A DNA stretch of 64,000 bases, taken from the NCBI GenBank assembly GCA_964007475.1, contig OZ023273.1, forward strand, positions 87,748,930-87,812,929, given 5' to 3'. Positions 53,551 to 63,490 of this stretch are shown here, piece after piece. The notes under the pieces are model-generated. The model was not told where the DNA came from, did not search any database, and worked only from the letters and a program-made list of their open reading frames with translations. Made by a program: the position numbers and the translations under genes. The stretch is from Hybos culiciformis (taxonomy: Eukaryota; Arthropoda; Insecta; Diptera; Hybotidae). Position 1 is the stretch's first letter, and the number at the start of each line of letters is the position of its first letter.

Positions 53551-54994
53551 ACATGTGTAATGGACTGCTCCAGCAACTTTTAGATGGTCTACAAATACCC
53601 TGTGACATTAATTGTTGGATTTCTTGTCGAGCTGCTTTTAATTTTTCAGGTGCTAATTTGCGAGCTTTTGATGTTACTGGTTGCCCTTTTGTAATAATGT
53701 GATGTTCAATACCAGATTTTAGTGGTTTAGGATGTAAGTTTGGAAGTGTTATATCTTTGAATTTTTCAAGTAGATTAGCAACAGCTGATGATCTATCGTA
53801 TGATTTTATTGTTGTTGGCTGATTGGTTGAAATTGAAGACATAACAATTAGTAGTTTGGTTTTATTATCTATCAGTTTTTTGTTTTTTAAATCGACTAAT
53901 AAATTGTAGTTGGTTAAAAAATCACTTCCGATTATTGGTGAATTTACATCAGCTATCATGAATTTCCAAGAAAATTCTCGGCGAAGTCCTAAATTAAGTG
54001 TTAAAACTTTTGAACCGTATACTGAAATTTGAGTGCCGTTAGCTGCATATAAATTTGATATTCTTGGTGGTAATTTTTGTTTGGACTGTGCTGGAATTAC
54101 GGAGATGTCAGCTCCGGTATCAATTAAAAATTTGTAGCATGAGTTTTGATCTTTGACATAAAGGCGGTTAGATTTTCCAAAGATTGCCGCTACATTTTGC
54201 TTTTCTGGAAACGCACACTCGTCTGGAAATGCACATTTTGTGGCTCTTTCTTTAAAACGACGATGAAACCAACAGATTTTACTTTCTTTATCGTTAGATT
54301 GGCTTGTCTGAGTTTTATCTCGTTTCTTTGCACCTTCGCGTGATTTACTTCGAGAACGTTGTAATTCCTGAACCTGTTTCGTTAAAGATTCTATTTGCTT
54401 CTCTAATTTTTCAACAGGATCGAACGTTTTTGTTGTTGATGAAGGATTTTTTGAAATTTGGTAGCTATAATTTTTCGCTGACATTAAATCATCTGCAAGA
54501 CGAGCACATCCTTGTAAATCAGTACTAGAAGCTACGATATGATCTCGTACATTTTCTGGTAAATGTGAAATCCAGTGATGTTTAACCATTATTTCGGTCA
54601 TTTTATCTCCAGCAAGTGATTTCATTTCGTTGAGTAAATGTGATGGTCTCTTGTTGCCGAGTTGCATTTGATTTAGTAGAACAGAAATTTTTTCATTTTC
54701 TGAAGCTGAAAAACGTTCGATTATTTTTTGTTTTAAATTATTATACTTGCCAGTTGCAGGTGGTTTCAAAACTGCTTCCTGGACTTGTTTTAAAATTCTT
54801 GATTCGATGGAACCAACGATATAGTTAAATTTAGTTGAATCTGCTGTAATTGATTGATTATCGAATTGGGCTTCTACTTGCGAAAACCATATTTCAGGAT
54901 CTTCTTCCCAAAATGGCGGAATTTTTATTGAGACGCGCGAAATATGTTTTATTTCGCTGGCGTCGCAAAAATTATCTTCTTCTTCTTCAGTCAT
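53489..54994 (-). CDS. gypsy-3 Gag-protease polyprotein
   Basis: The frame starts at ATG 54994 (TEEEEDNFCDAS), 40 bases inside the 5' LTR. Residues about 20-170 are a DUF7041-like capsid region (VSIKIPPFWEEDPEIWFSQV). A coiled coil at about 195-215 and a Lys/Arg/Ser-rich stretch follow. A Cys/His finger at about 241-262 (CWFHRRFKERATKC) precedes the retropepsin domain, with active site IDTGADISVIP at 291-301 and IIGSDFLTNY about 60 residues on. The frame then enters RT (IQQLMSQGICRPSKSCWSSP) and, after SPLHM, goes out of phase because of a deletion, ending 25 residues later. Gag and protease themselves look intact and could be expressed from the LTR promoter. Confidence 0.9.
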   Translation of the reverse strand: MTEEEEDNFCDASEIKHISRVSIKIPPFWEEDPEIWFSQVEAQFDNQSITADSTKFNYIVGSIESRILKQVQEAVLKPPATGKYNNLKQKIIERFSASENEKISVLLNQMQLGNKRPSHLLNEMKSLAGDKMTEIMVKHHWISHLPENVRDHIVASSTDLQGCARLADDLMSAKNYSYQISKNPSSTTKTFDPVEKLEKQIESLTKQVQELQRSRSKSREGAKKRDKTQTSQSNDKESKICWFHRRFKERATKCAFPDECAFPEKQNVAAIFGKSNRLYVKDQNSCYKFLIDTGADISVIPAQSKQKLPPRISNLYAANGTQISVYGSKVLTLNLGLRREFSWKFMIADVNSPIIGSDFLTNYNLLVDLKNKKLIDNKTKLLIVMSSISTNQPTTIKSYDRSSAVANLLEKFKDITLPNLHPKPLKSGIEHHIITKGQPVTSKARKLAPEKLKAARQEIQQLMSQGICRPSKSCWSSPLHMLSNSFFTEYDGRSRRLHDFF

Positions 54995-55035
54995 TATCTA
55001 AAGTTTTCCTTTTTTTATTTTCGTTTGCTTTGTTT

Positions 55036-55047
55036 GGGGTCACCAAT
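55036..55047 (-). promoter_or_regulatory. gypsy-3 primer binding site
   Basis: The minus strand reads TTGGTGACCCC at the inner edge of the 5' LTR. It matches the primer site of gypsy-1, so both use the same class of tRNA primer. Confidence 0.75.
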
Positions 55048-55261
55048 TGTGGGGTTTTAATTGGAATAAAAAATGGTAATTTTATTAAACTTAAAATTAC
55101 TTTATTAATCAAAATCACAAAAATATTTCAAATAAAAAAATAAAAACTTGCTTCTTGCATTATGCATTAACGAAGACTGTACTTCGTATGTATATATATA
55201 CATATATAAAAACAAAAATGATCAGCTGTCATTAATATGCTACGGCTCTGTTGACGCCACA
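55048..55261 (-). repeat. gypsy-3 5' LTR
   Basis: 214 bp, almost identical to 50905-51119. The main difference is GTATGTATATATATACATAT here against GTATGTTAGTAATTGACATA there. Confidence 0.95.
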
Positions 55262-55265
55262 ATTG

Positions 55266-58200
55266 TTTAAAATAAATTTCCCTTTCAATCGAAAAAAAAA
55301 AATAGTATTTTCGACTTTAATTCTGAGCCAATATAGAGTAGGTTATTGCGCTGATAAGCTTCATTAAGTTGCTAGCGGCTGTCGGTTTTATCATCAGCTG
55401 CCACATAAATTTTTTCTTTTTTCTTTTTTTTTTGCCTTTTTTTTTGACAATAATCGAGGCATTTTTGACAATTCGCGTTACATTTTTGACACTTAAACTT
55501 TTTTCACTCTCAATCACAATGCCTCTAAAGAAGTTTCACTTCAAAAATTGCAAAGTATCTGCAACTTTCTATACTCATACACAAAAACATTCTTTTGAAG
55601 AATCCGATGAGTCCCGAGCATTCAATAGTGTGCTCGACCCAGTATTTGACAATCAAGTTTTTCAAATACTTTGTATGTATCTAAGCACGAAATAATTATG
55701 TTTAAACTGTTTAAAACTTAGGAGCAATGATGGATTTACAAATAGGCACTCTAAGCTCGAGCGTCGGGCGGCAAATAATGGGCGGTAAAATTTCATAAAA
55801 TTTTTTTTCGACAATTGTATTATAATATAAAACTTTAAAAACCAAAATATATTTTTCGAGAAATCGAATTTATTCGAATAAAATAGCATTTTTCTGTTTA
55901 TTTCAGCAATGTTATTAATAGAAACAAAATTATAGTAATGCACCTTATTATTTAAGATCTTAGAATGCTAAATTTACCAAACTTGTCTATATTGATAGTA
56001 ATTTACAAAAAAATATTATTTACATGTGCCGCAAAGGGTCAAGCGTGGCCACTCCAGCACACTCTTTTTAGCTAGGGACTCCTTGGTTTCTTGAAATATA
56101 TACATTTTCAAAGGTCTATACCAAGTTACAGCCACTTCCCAATTTTTTTGTTTATTTTGGACAATTTGCCTGTACTATAATTAAAAATTTATGGACGAAA
56201 CTTTTATGTGTATATTATTTTTTCTTATAGGCAAGAAAATTCAAAAAACAAAAATAAAATCAATTTAAAGATATTTTCTGGATTTCATCTGAATTTTTTA
56301 TAAAATGGACAAGTAATGGACAAGTATTTTCTTTTTAAGTATGAGTTTTATTAATACCCTCTTTTGAAAGGTCTAGGAAATATCATTACTCAACCTAAAC
56401 TAAACCAAATATTGGTGTTATAAACAAAATAGTGCTGTTGATAGGACTTTCATTATTTTTATTTTTATTTTAATTAATCAGATTGTGTAGAATTTTCTTC
56501 GAATTTTGTGGATGATTTGTAAAAAAAATAAATAAATAAAATTCTATTTATGAAATCTATACTTTAAAACTGAAAAATTTCCATATTTTACTGATTTACT
56601 ACGATTTTGTTTTGTTTATGACGGTACAATTGATATTTTTGCAATAACAAAAACTATCTTTAATACAAAATTCTTCTTACTCTTTACTTTATAGAATAAT
56701 AATTATAGTTAAAATATTTAAAATTTAATTCGTCAAAAGAAACACAAAAAAGTCTTCCGTGAAAAGGATGGATCTATCAAATATTAACTTTGTATTCTGT
56801 TAAAATATTGTTCTGACACTATTTTATACTTATTGTTGGTCGCGAACATTGTACCTAAGATTTTGTTTAGATTTTAATCTTTTTCAAGTATAAAATTAAT
56901 GACCAAAAAGAATATATGATTTCCAAAAAAAAAAAGTGTACATATTTCATTTATTTTGTCTAATATTCAAATATTCAGAACAAATATCGTACCAGAACAC
57001 TATATTTAATATTTTTAAATTAATATTTTCACATATCAAATGTGTCAAAAAACTGGTCAATTAAAGCTTCAGATATCTATCTAATATAATAACGAAATTG
57101 TACTGTTTCATTATTTTAAATGATTATATAATTTTTCACGATGAAGTTTGTATTATTCAAAACTGATCTCTTAATCATTTTAATGCGTGTATACCAGGGA
57201 CCAATCTTTAATATATACCTAATTTGAAATTTTTTGGTCAGGTAATCTTTATTTCACCGAAGCTACCTATTTTCAAAAATTTTTTTTTTGTAAATTTTGA
57301 GCCGGGACCGTCTCCTTACTCAAAATTTTTGGTCAGATAATCTTTATTTCACCAGAGCTACCTATTTTGAACAGAAATGTTTTTTGCATATTTTTGGTCA
57401 GATAATCTTTATTTCATCAGAGCAGAGCTACCTATTATGACAAAAAAAATTTAATTTTATATAATTTGTAAACGAAAATTTTAAAAAAATTATTTGAATT
57501 TAAATTTTTCGCGCCAAATTATTTTGTTTTTATAAATGACAAAAATGATTATTGAGTGGACTTTTTTTTGAGTATTGAAACGTCAAAAAACCATGTCTTT
57601 CCAACTCGAATGAGTCTCCGAAAATAAATTTTTACCTTCTACAGAATAACTCAATTATATCATACAACGCCACTAAAGAAGTATTAACTTCAAAAATTTA
57701 GGAAGGAAGTGGAAGTGATAGTGAAAAACTAATTTACTCATTTAACATTTTGTTTTAAAAAATTTCGAATTATTTAAAATTTAAATTAATTTAAAAGATA
57801 AATTAATAAAAATTAAAGTTAAAGTAAAAAATTAAAAGATTTTAGTGACACTACCGAACTGAAGCCCGAACGAATTGGTGCTTGTGCTTGGTTTTTGGTG
57901 CGGTGGCACGTGGCAGAACAGTAAGTAAAAGTACTGATGGCCCATTCCATGATTTACTAAACCAAGGGGGTAAAATTTCAAACTAACAAATTGATAAAAA
58001 TAATAGCTCTTTCTAATGTAAAAAAAGTTGAATTTTTTAAATTTGCTAATGATTTGGATCAAAAAAATTAATTAATACTCTAAAATTTACTATTTTATTA
58101 CACTATTTGTTTCACGATTTCTAATATTATTTGAACAGTCACCATTTTTTTTACTTTAACATGATAAATATATTAAAATGATTAAAACTGGAGTTAAAAA

Positions 58201-58302
58201 ATAATATTATGGAATGTTTCAAAGGTAAAACACATGGTCTATAATTAAAAAAAGTTTTTTAATTATGTTTACTAGTGGGAAAAGAAAAAACACTTTTTGA
58301 GA
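55266..58302. other. AT-rich non-coding DNA
   Basis: About 3 kb. A minus-strand Cys cluster (KCQKCNANCQKCLDYCQKK) at about 55440-55495 and a plus-strand 59-codon frame from ATG 55519 are the only gene-like features. Neither is recognised. A three-copy repeat lies at 57232-57441. Confidence 0.5.
57232..57441 (+). repeat. three dispersed copies of a 45-bp repeat
   Basis: TTTTTGGTCAGATAATCTTT followed by ATTTCACC and GAGCTACCTATTTTGA occurs at about 57232, 57327 and 57393, with a few changes and a GAGCA duplication in the third copy. Spacing is about 95 and 66 bases. Confidence 0.85.
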
Positions 58303-58466
58303 GTCACACACGTCACATTCACTTTAAAAAGTTGATATAAAACATTAATGTGTGTGAGTATTAACTAAAAAACTTAGTTTATAAATTAGTGTGTATCAAG
58401 AAGACTAAATCTAACAGGACTTTTAATTTTGTTACATATTTTACACTTTAAAATTAAATTTTAAAA

Positions 58467-58499
58467 TGTCACACACGTCACATTGTGACGTGTGTGACA
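58467..58499. repeat. perfect 33-bp palindrome with two ACGT cores
   Basis: TGTCACACACGTCACA, one T, then TGTGACGTGTGTGACA: a perfect inverted repeat around a single base. A third diverged copy (TGTGATGTGTGTGAC) follows at 58502-58516. Confidence 0.93.
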
Positions 58500-58551
58500 A
58501 TTGTGATGTGTGTGACTTTCAACTTAAAAAGCTTGCAAGAATACATTATTC

Positions 58552-61243
58552 CAGGGCTTTTTTTGTGCCGGAGCTCACCGGAGCGCAGCTCCGGTAAATA
58601 TAAATTAAATAAAAAATCAATTTTTATTAGATTTAAAAAATTTTCGTTATTTTTTTCATGAGAAAAATTCCTTATTAACGATAATTTTTATCTAATAAAA
58701 ATTTTAAATCATAGATTGCCATGACTAGGTTTGCGATTGCTATTTTTTGGTTGCTATTTTATTTTCTAGGAATTTTTTGTCTAGTTATTTTGTGATTGCT
58801 ATTATTTTAAGTTACTTTAAAGATTTCAGGAAGTTAAGAATTTAAATTTATTTTTCAAACTGTCACTTATAAAGTTTTTAAATATATCTCAAGAATATGA
58901 AAAGAATAAATAGTTATTTTAGTACCCTACCAAAAAAAGTCAAAGGAGGCGAGATAGGTAACGCTTCGAAAGTTTCTTGCAATGTTCCAATGCCTAATTC
59001 GCCTATTAATATTAATGTACAATCACAATCAACAGAAATTGCTGCTGAATTAAACAAAAGTATAAATGACGATATCATAAGTGATTATCCGGATTGCTGG
59101 AATAAGGATCAAAAAATCGAATTTTGTTTGAAATATAAATGGCTAATTACAGAGAACAAAAAGTTGGGCTGTTCAATCTGTCGAGAACTAGGAGCACTTG
59201 GAATCGAGCAAAATGTTGGAATGAAAATTTCGAAAGAATGGACAACAATAACTGTAATTCCGAATGGAGAAACTAGACAGCGACAATTATCTTCTTTAAG
59301 AAAAAAAATATATGAACATAAAGAAAGTGCATCTCATAAAGCTATAATTAAAATTCAAAATGAATCAAAAAAGAAGATATTGGAAAATGTTTGTTTTAAG
59401 GCGATTTCTCATCAAACCGATACTACTGAAAAAATATTTCGAACTGCTTATAAAATAGCTAAAAAAAATCAAGCATTTAACGATTTTGAAACAGAAATAG
59501 ATTTACAGGAGCTAAATGGAATAGATATGGGGCACATACTTCATTCTACAAATGCGTGCATAAATATAATAAAACACATTAGCAAAGAGATGAAAACAGC
59601 AATAGTTGCCAATATAATTGATAAGAACTTAAAATTTGCTTTGTTGGTTGATGAAAGCACTACGCTAAGTCAATTGTCTACTTTAATTATATATTTTCGT
59701 GTGTTTATCCCAAATAGCGAAAATATTGATGTAACAAGAAAACCTGTAAATTTATTTATAAATTTAATTGAACTTAACGATGTTACCGCTACAGGAATTT
59801 TTAATTCTTTAATCGAAAATCTTTGCTTAATAGGATTTACACAAGATTATTTAAAAAAGAATTTGGTAGCATTTGCTTGCGATGGTGCTGCAGTAATGCT
59901 TGGTAGGCGTAGTGGGGTTAGCACTTTACTAAAGAACATGTTTCCGTCTATTTTAATATGGCATTGCGCTAACCACCGATTAGAACTTTCTGTTGCAGAT
60001 GCGGTTAAATCTGTTTCGAGCATTAATAGGTTCAAATCTTTTATGGATAAACTATATGTTATATATCACGCGTCACCAAAAAATTCACGAGAACTTAGTA
60101 TTTGTGCAACTGAACTTGAGGTTCAAATATTTAAAATTGGACGAATTTTAAGTACTCGGTGGGTAGCTTCAAGCTTCAGATCAGTTTATGCGGTATGGGA
60201 AAATTATGAAGTTTTGGTGAAACACTTTACAAAGGCGCAATCGGATAATCAGAGAGATGTAAAGGATAGAAGTATGTATTCTGGACTGCTTTTTAAAATT
60301 ACTTCGTCTGGATTCATTCTGGATCTTGCATTAATGTGCGATGCATTACAGGAACTATCCGAATTGTCGCTTGAACTACAATCACGTAATATGAATTTAT
60401 ATACAGCACATCAAAAAATAAAATTGCAAACTCAATTGTTTGAAGAAAGAATTAATAGTCCTGGAGCTTATTATAAAAATGCTGTTAGTGCAGTTGATAG
60501 TTTGAAATTTAAAAATGTTTCTATTAACAAAACGAACAAATTTGGTAGATATGAAACAGAAACTATAAGTCCGAGTGCATTTTATAAACATTTGAAACAA
60601 TCGATAGAAAAGAGACTATTATCAGCAGACGACATAGAATTACCACAATATTCTAAAGTACTGTATCCAGATAATTGGCCCAATGACATACAAAAAAACA
60701 TTACGTACGGTGAAACTGAAATTCAAATTCTGAGCAAAAGATTTGGTTTAAATGAGAGACAGATTACCAGAGGTTTCCGTGAATATTTGCAAGAAAAACA
60801 GATACCTTCGTCACTCCTCCCATTGGTAAATATTTTAGATGTTGTTCCAATTTCTACAAGCGAATGTGAGAGAGGATTTTCGCAGATGAATCTAATCATA
60901 ACTCCAACCAGATCATCGCTGTTAACATGTACAACAGCATCATTACTCTTTTTAAGAATGGTTGGTCCGCCTCTGAGACTTTTCAACCCCGCAAAAATAT
61001 GTTAAATCATGGCTAATTCAAGGTCATCATTCAGCTATGGACACAAACAGCAAAAAAAGAAGTCGTGAAAATAATTATGATGAAAACATGGCAATTTTAT
61101 GGAAAAACTTGTAATTTAAAATTTTTTTCTTATAATAAACGATAATTCAATAAATTAAATTCAGTTTCTGTATCAGTTTTCTTTCTATAGAATTAAAAAT
61201 AATATAGCGTTCCGGTAAATATTTTTTTCCAAAAAAAGCACTG
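58552..61243 (+). mobile_element. hAT-4: near-complete hAT transposon with 8-bp TSD
   Basis: The 2692-bp element begins CAGGGCTTTTTTTG and ends with the inverse of CAGTGCTTTTTTTGG. It is flanked by perfect CATTATTC repeats (58544-58551 and 61244-61251). GAGCTCACCGGAGCGCAGCT lies just inside the left end, and TTCCGGTAAATAT near the right end mirrors CTCCGGTAAATAT near the left. It carries one long transposase gene. Size, TIRs, target duplication and open frame make it the best preserved DNA transposon here. It interrupts the upstream region of the ACGT-motif element. Confidence 0.95.
58897..61005 (+). CDS. hAT transposase, KIAA1586-like
   Basis: The frame runs 702 codons from ATG 58897. A Cys/His finger (CSIC at about 92-95, then HKESASHK at about 141-148) would bind the transposon ends. 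The RNase H-like core has ALLVDESTTLSQLSTLIIYF (Asp 252), VAFACDGAAVMLG (Asp 329), WHCANHRLELSVAD (355-368) and, at the C-terminus, STSECERGFSQMN (catalytic Glu about 656-658) within the hAT dimerisation region. It resembles vertebrate KIAA1586/ZBED-type proteins of hAT origin. A one-base change in an A-run near 60995 brings TAA early: the +2 frame continues about 35 more codons (YVKSWLIQGHHSA) of the kind such proteins normally end with. All catalytic residues precede the break, so activity is possible but uncertain. Confidence 0.93.
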   Translation: MKRINSYFSTLPKKVKGGEIGNASKVSCNVPMPNSPININVQSQSTEIAAELNKSINDDIISDYPDCWNKDQKIEFCLKYKWLITENKKLGCSICRELGALGIEQNVGMKISKEWTTITVIPNGETRQRQLSSLRKKIYEHKESASHKAIIKIQNESKKKILENVCFKAISHQTDTTEKIFRTAYKIAKKNQAFNDFETEIDLQELNGIDMGHILHSTNACINIIKHISKEMKTAIVANIIDKNLKFALLVDESTTLSQLSTLIIYFRVFIPNSENIDVTRKPVNLFINLIELNDVTATGIFNSLIENLCLIGFTQDYLKKNLVAFACDGAAVMLGRRSGVSTLLKNMFPSILIWHCANHRLELSVADAVKSVSSINRFKSFMDKLYVIYHASPKNSRELSICATELEVQIFKIGRILSTRWVASSFRSVYAVWENYEVLVKHFTKAQSDNQRDVKDRSMYSGLLFKITSSGFILDLALMCDALQELSELSLELQSRNMNLYTAHQKIKLQTQLFEERINSPGAYYKNAVSAVDSLKFKNVSINKTNKFGRYETETISPSAFYKHLKQSIEKRLLSADDIELPQYSKVLYPDNWPNDIQKNITYGETEIQILSKRFGLNERQITRGFREYLQEKQIPSSLLPLVNILDVVPISTSECERGFSQMNLIITPTRSSLLTCTTASLLFLRMVGPPLRLFNPAKIC

Positions 61244-61251
61244 CATTATTC

Positions 61252-61529
61252 TATATAAAACAGAGTATACTGAAAAATAGTTTTAAAGTTTAATAAACCT
61301 ACATCATTTGGCAACTATTTTTTAAAAATGGCAACGCCCTCACTCAACTTCTACTGTTTCGTAATTACTTTAAAGTTATTGCATTCACATTTTTTAAACT
61401 TTTGTCTTTTAAAAAACAACAGAAAATTATGAATTTAAAACTGGCAACACTAACTTGTTTTAAAAGTTAAATGTTTTAAAATTTTTATTCTTTTAAAGAA
61501 ATTTGATTAAATTTGAGAGTTTTAAAATC
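61252..61529. promoter_or_regulatory. 5' flank of the transposase-like gene
   Basis: About 280 bases, AT-rich, between hAT-4 and the ATG. Without hAT-4 the ACGT-motif cluster would lie about 310 bases upstream of the ATG, so the insertion may have separated a promoter or binding array from its gene. A TATA box could not be chosen among many AT-rich candidates. Confidence 0.35.
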
Positions 61530-63490
61530 ATGGATGAAAAGAAACCAATGTCAGCAGCAGAAAGAAAAAGAAAATCCAGAGCTAAAAAGAAAGCAAGTGA
61601 TCCTGAATATCAGACAAAAGAAAATAAAAAAATTGAAGCAATCAGCAAAAATAGGATACAGGGTATGAATGCCGTACAAAAAAAAGCATATAAGCTTAAT
61701 GCAGCAATGCGTAAGAGGAAAAGTAGAGCTAAAAAGAATGAAAATGATGTTGTGAAAAATGCTGATTCTACAGAAATTAGCATTTCTAAATCTCCATATA
61801 GAACACCTCAAGCATTTGACAAAGCTATTAAGAAAACTGTGAGAGCACTTCCTTCTTCTCCCAGAAAGCGTAAAGCAGTTGTACATGGACTTGCTAAATA
61901 TGTTGGACTAAAATTAATCAATAAATTAGAAGAAGAACTTCATGGCAACAGCTTGACAGAAGTATCTGTAAATCAAATCAAAAATTTTTACTTTCGTAGT
62001 GATGTTGTGTATACTATGCCTGGAATGAATGATGAGATTACTGTATATGGTAGTGGTAGGAAAGTTAAGCTGAGGAAGTATTACTTAACGATGTATCTGA
62101 GAGAAGCATATAGTTTATTTAAAATGGAGAATGATAACCTCGAAATCGGATTTTCGAAGTTCTGCAACCTAAGACCGCCAAACGTTTTGCTTTTACATGA
62201 AACACCTGCAGATCAATGTAAGTGCAAGATTCATGAAAACTTTATTCTTAAGTTAAAGGCTTTGAAAATCAATTACAGCAATGAATGGTGGCAAAGTATC
62301 TTGTGTGATACAGAACAAAATTCACTTTGTTGGCAAGGCCAGTGCAATGAGTGCAAAGATGGCAGAAAGTTTCCAGAACAAGTTCTATTTGACAGGGAAA
62401 AACCTGTACAGTGGTATAATTGGAAAACACAGTTATGTGAAGAGAGGAGAGTTCTAAAGAAAGTACTGGAAGAGGGCTGTGTAGAACAGCTAATTGATTT
62501 AGTATTGGAAGATTTTGGCAAAAAGCGAAACCATACAAATATTAAGAGAATTCAAGCAAGTGAATTTCAAGTTGACCAAAAAGATAAACGGAAGCGAGTC
62601 TTGCAGATAGTTTTGCCATGTCATATTCAGCAGAATATCAGCATGAAGTACAATCCGCAGCAAGTGTTACACTGTTCACAGCAGCAGCCATCTATGATAG
62701 TAAATGTCAAACATACTTAATATGTTCAGATGCATCTAATAAGGACAAAGATACCATATTATCTTCTTGCTCCACTTGTATGAAAAGTTAGAGAAAAGAG
62801 AAGATTCAATTCAACCGGAAGTGGATGTTATATGGAGTGATGGGCCATCAAGGGAGTTTAAGAATCGCTTTATGGTAAAATTACTAAAAGGGCTCTCTGC
62901 TAAATACTCTAGACCTTTCCATTGGAAGTACTTTGCAACTTCACATGGAAAAGGAATAGTGGATGGAATTGGTGGCTCTGCTAAATCTCTAGTTCGGCAG
63001 CGGGTTATGAGTTGCTGTGATAAAGCAATTGTAAATCAGAGTGCAAGATTTTGCCAACGTAGCTGCGGCACTAATGCCAAAGACTCAGGTATTTTATATA
63101 TCGCAAGCAGAAATTACTGAAAAGTCAATTTCAATGTCACTATGGAATGAAGTACCTCAGGTAACAGGCATCAAACAGGTCCATGTTATTGAATGTTCCT
63201 CTGAAGGAAATATTAAACTTCTCAAGTCAGCACGAAGTGCAGAAGCATATGAAACCTACAGTCAAGGAGATTGGGTGCTTGTGACTTATCACACAGAAAA
63301 GTATCCTGGTGAAGTGATAACTGTAAAAACAGAAGAAATTGAAGTCTCTTGTATGATTAGATCTGGAAAGTACTGGAAATGGCCAAGAAACCCTGACATT
63401 GCCCACTATACATTTGGTAATGTAATTAGAAAACTTGATCCTCCGATTCCAGCTACTTCACGTGGACAATTTTACTTTGAGAAACTATAA
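61530..63490 (+). pseudogene. unassigned transposase-like protein, three frameshifts
   Basis: From ATG 61530 (MDEKKPMSAAERKRKSRAKK) a Lys/Arg-rich N-terminus includes NAAMRKRKSRAKK, which resembles a bZIP basic region. SSPRKRKAVVHGLAKYVG follows, then a Cys/His-rich part (CKCKIHENF, CWQGQCNECKDG) and an RNase H-like core seen across three frames: ADSFAMSYSAEYQHEVQSA (first Asp), LICSDASNKDKDTI (second), VDVIWSDGPSREFKNRF and YFATSHGKGIVDGIGG. The end is a small beta-rich domain (WVLVTYHTEKYPGEVI). Frame changes lie near 62585, 62750 and 63045. I know similar proteins from hydra and insect genomes as uncharacterised genes, but cannot name the transposon superfamily. TTG 61503 is also open, but ATG 61530 is the natural start. 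Confidence 0.7.

Larger units (their letters stand above)
50905..55261 (-). mobile_element. gypsy-3: young Ty3/gypsy retrotransposon with RT deletion
   Basis: The two LTRs (50905-51119 and 55048-55261) begin TGTGGGG and end GCCACA. They differ only at one base plus a short TA-rich stretch. ATTG flanks both sides (50901-50904 and 55262-55265), a 4-bp target duplication. Gag-protease (501 codons) and Pol (795 codons) are long and free of stops. An internal deletion and a frame change occur at the start of RT. The element is small for its group at 4357 bp. Near-identical LTRs point to recent insertion. Confidence 0.95.

Noticed and set aside
55519..55695. 59-codon plus-strand frame from an ATG
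   Set aside because: Reasonable composition, but no recognised motif, neighbour or conservation clue; left as undecided non-coding DNA.
62269..62538. Minus-strand frames opposite the transposase-like gene
   Set aside because: Shadows; the plus strand carries the recognisable core and Cys/His motifs.
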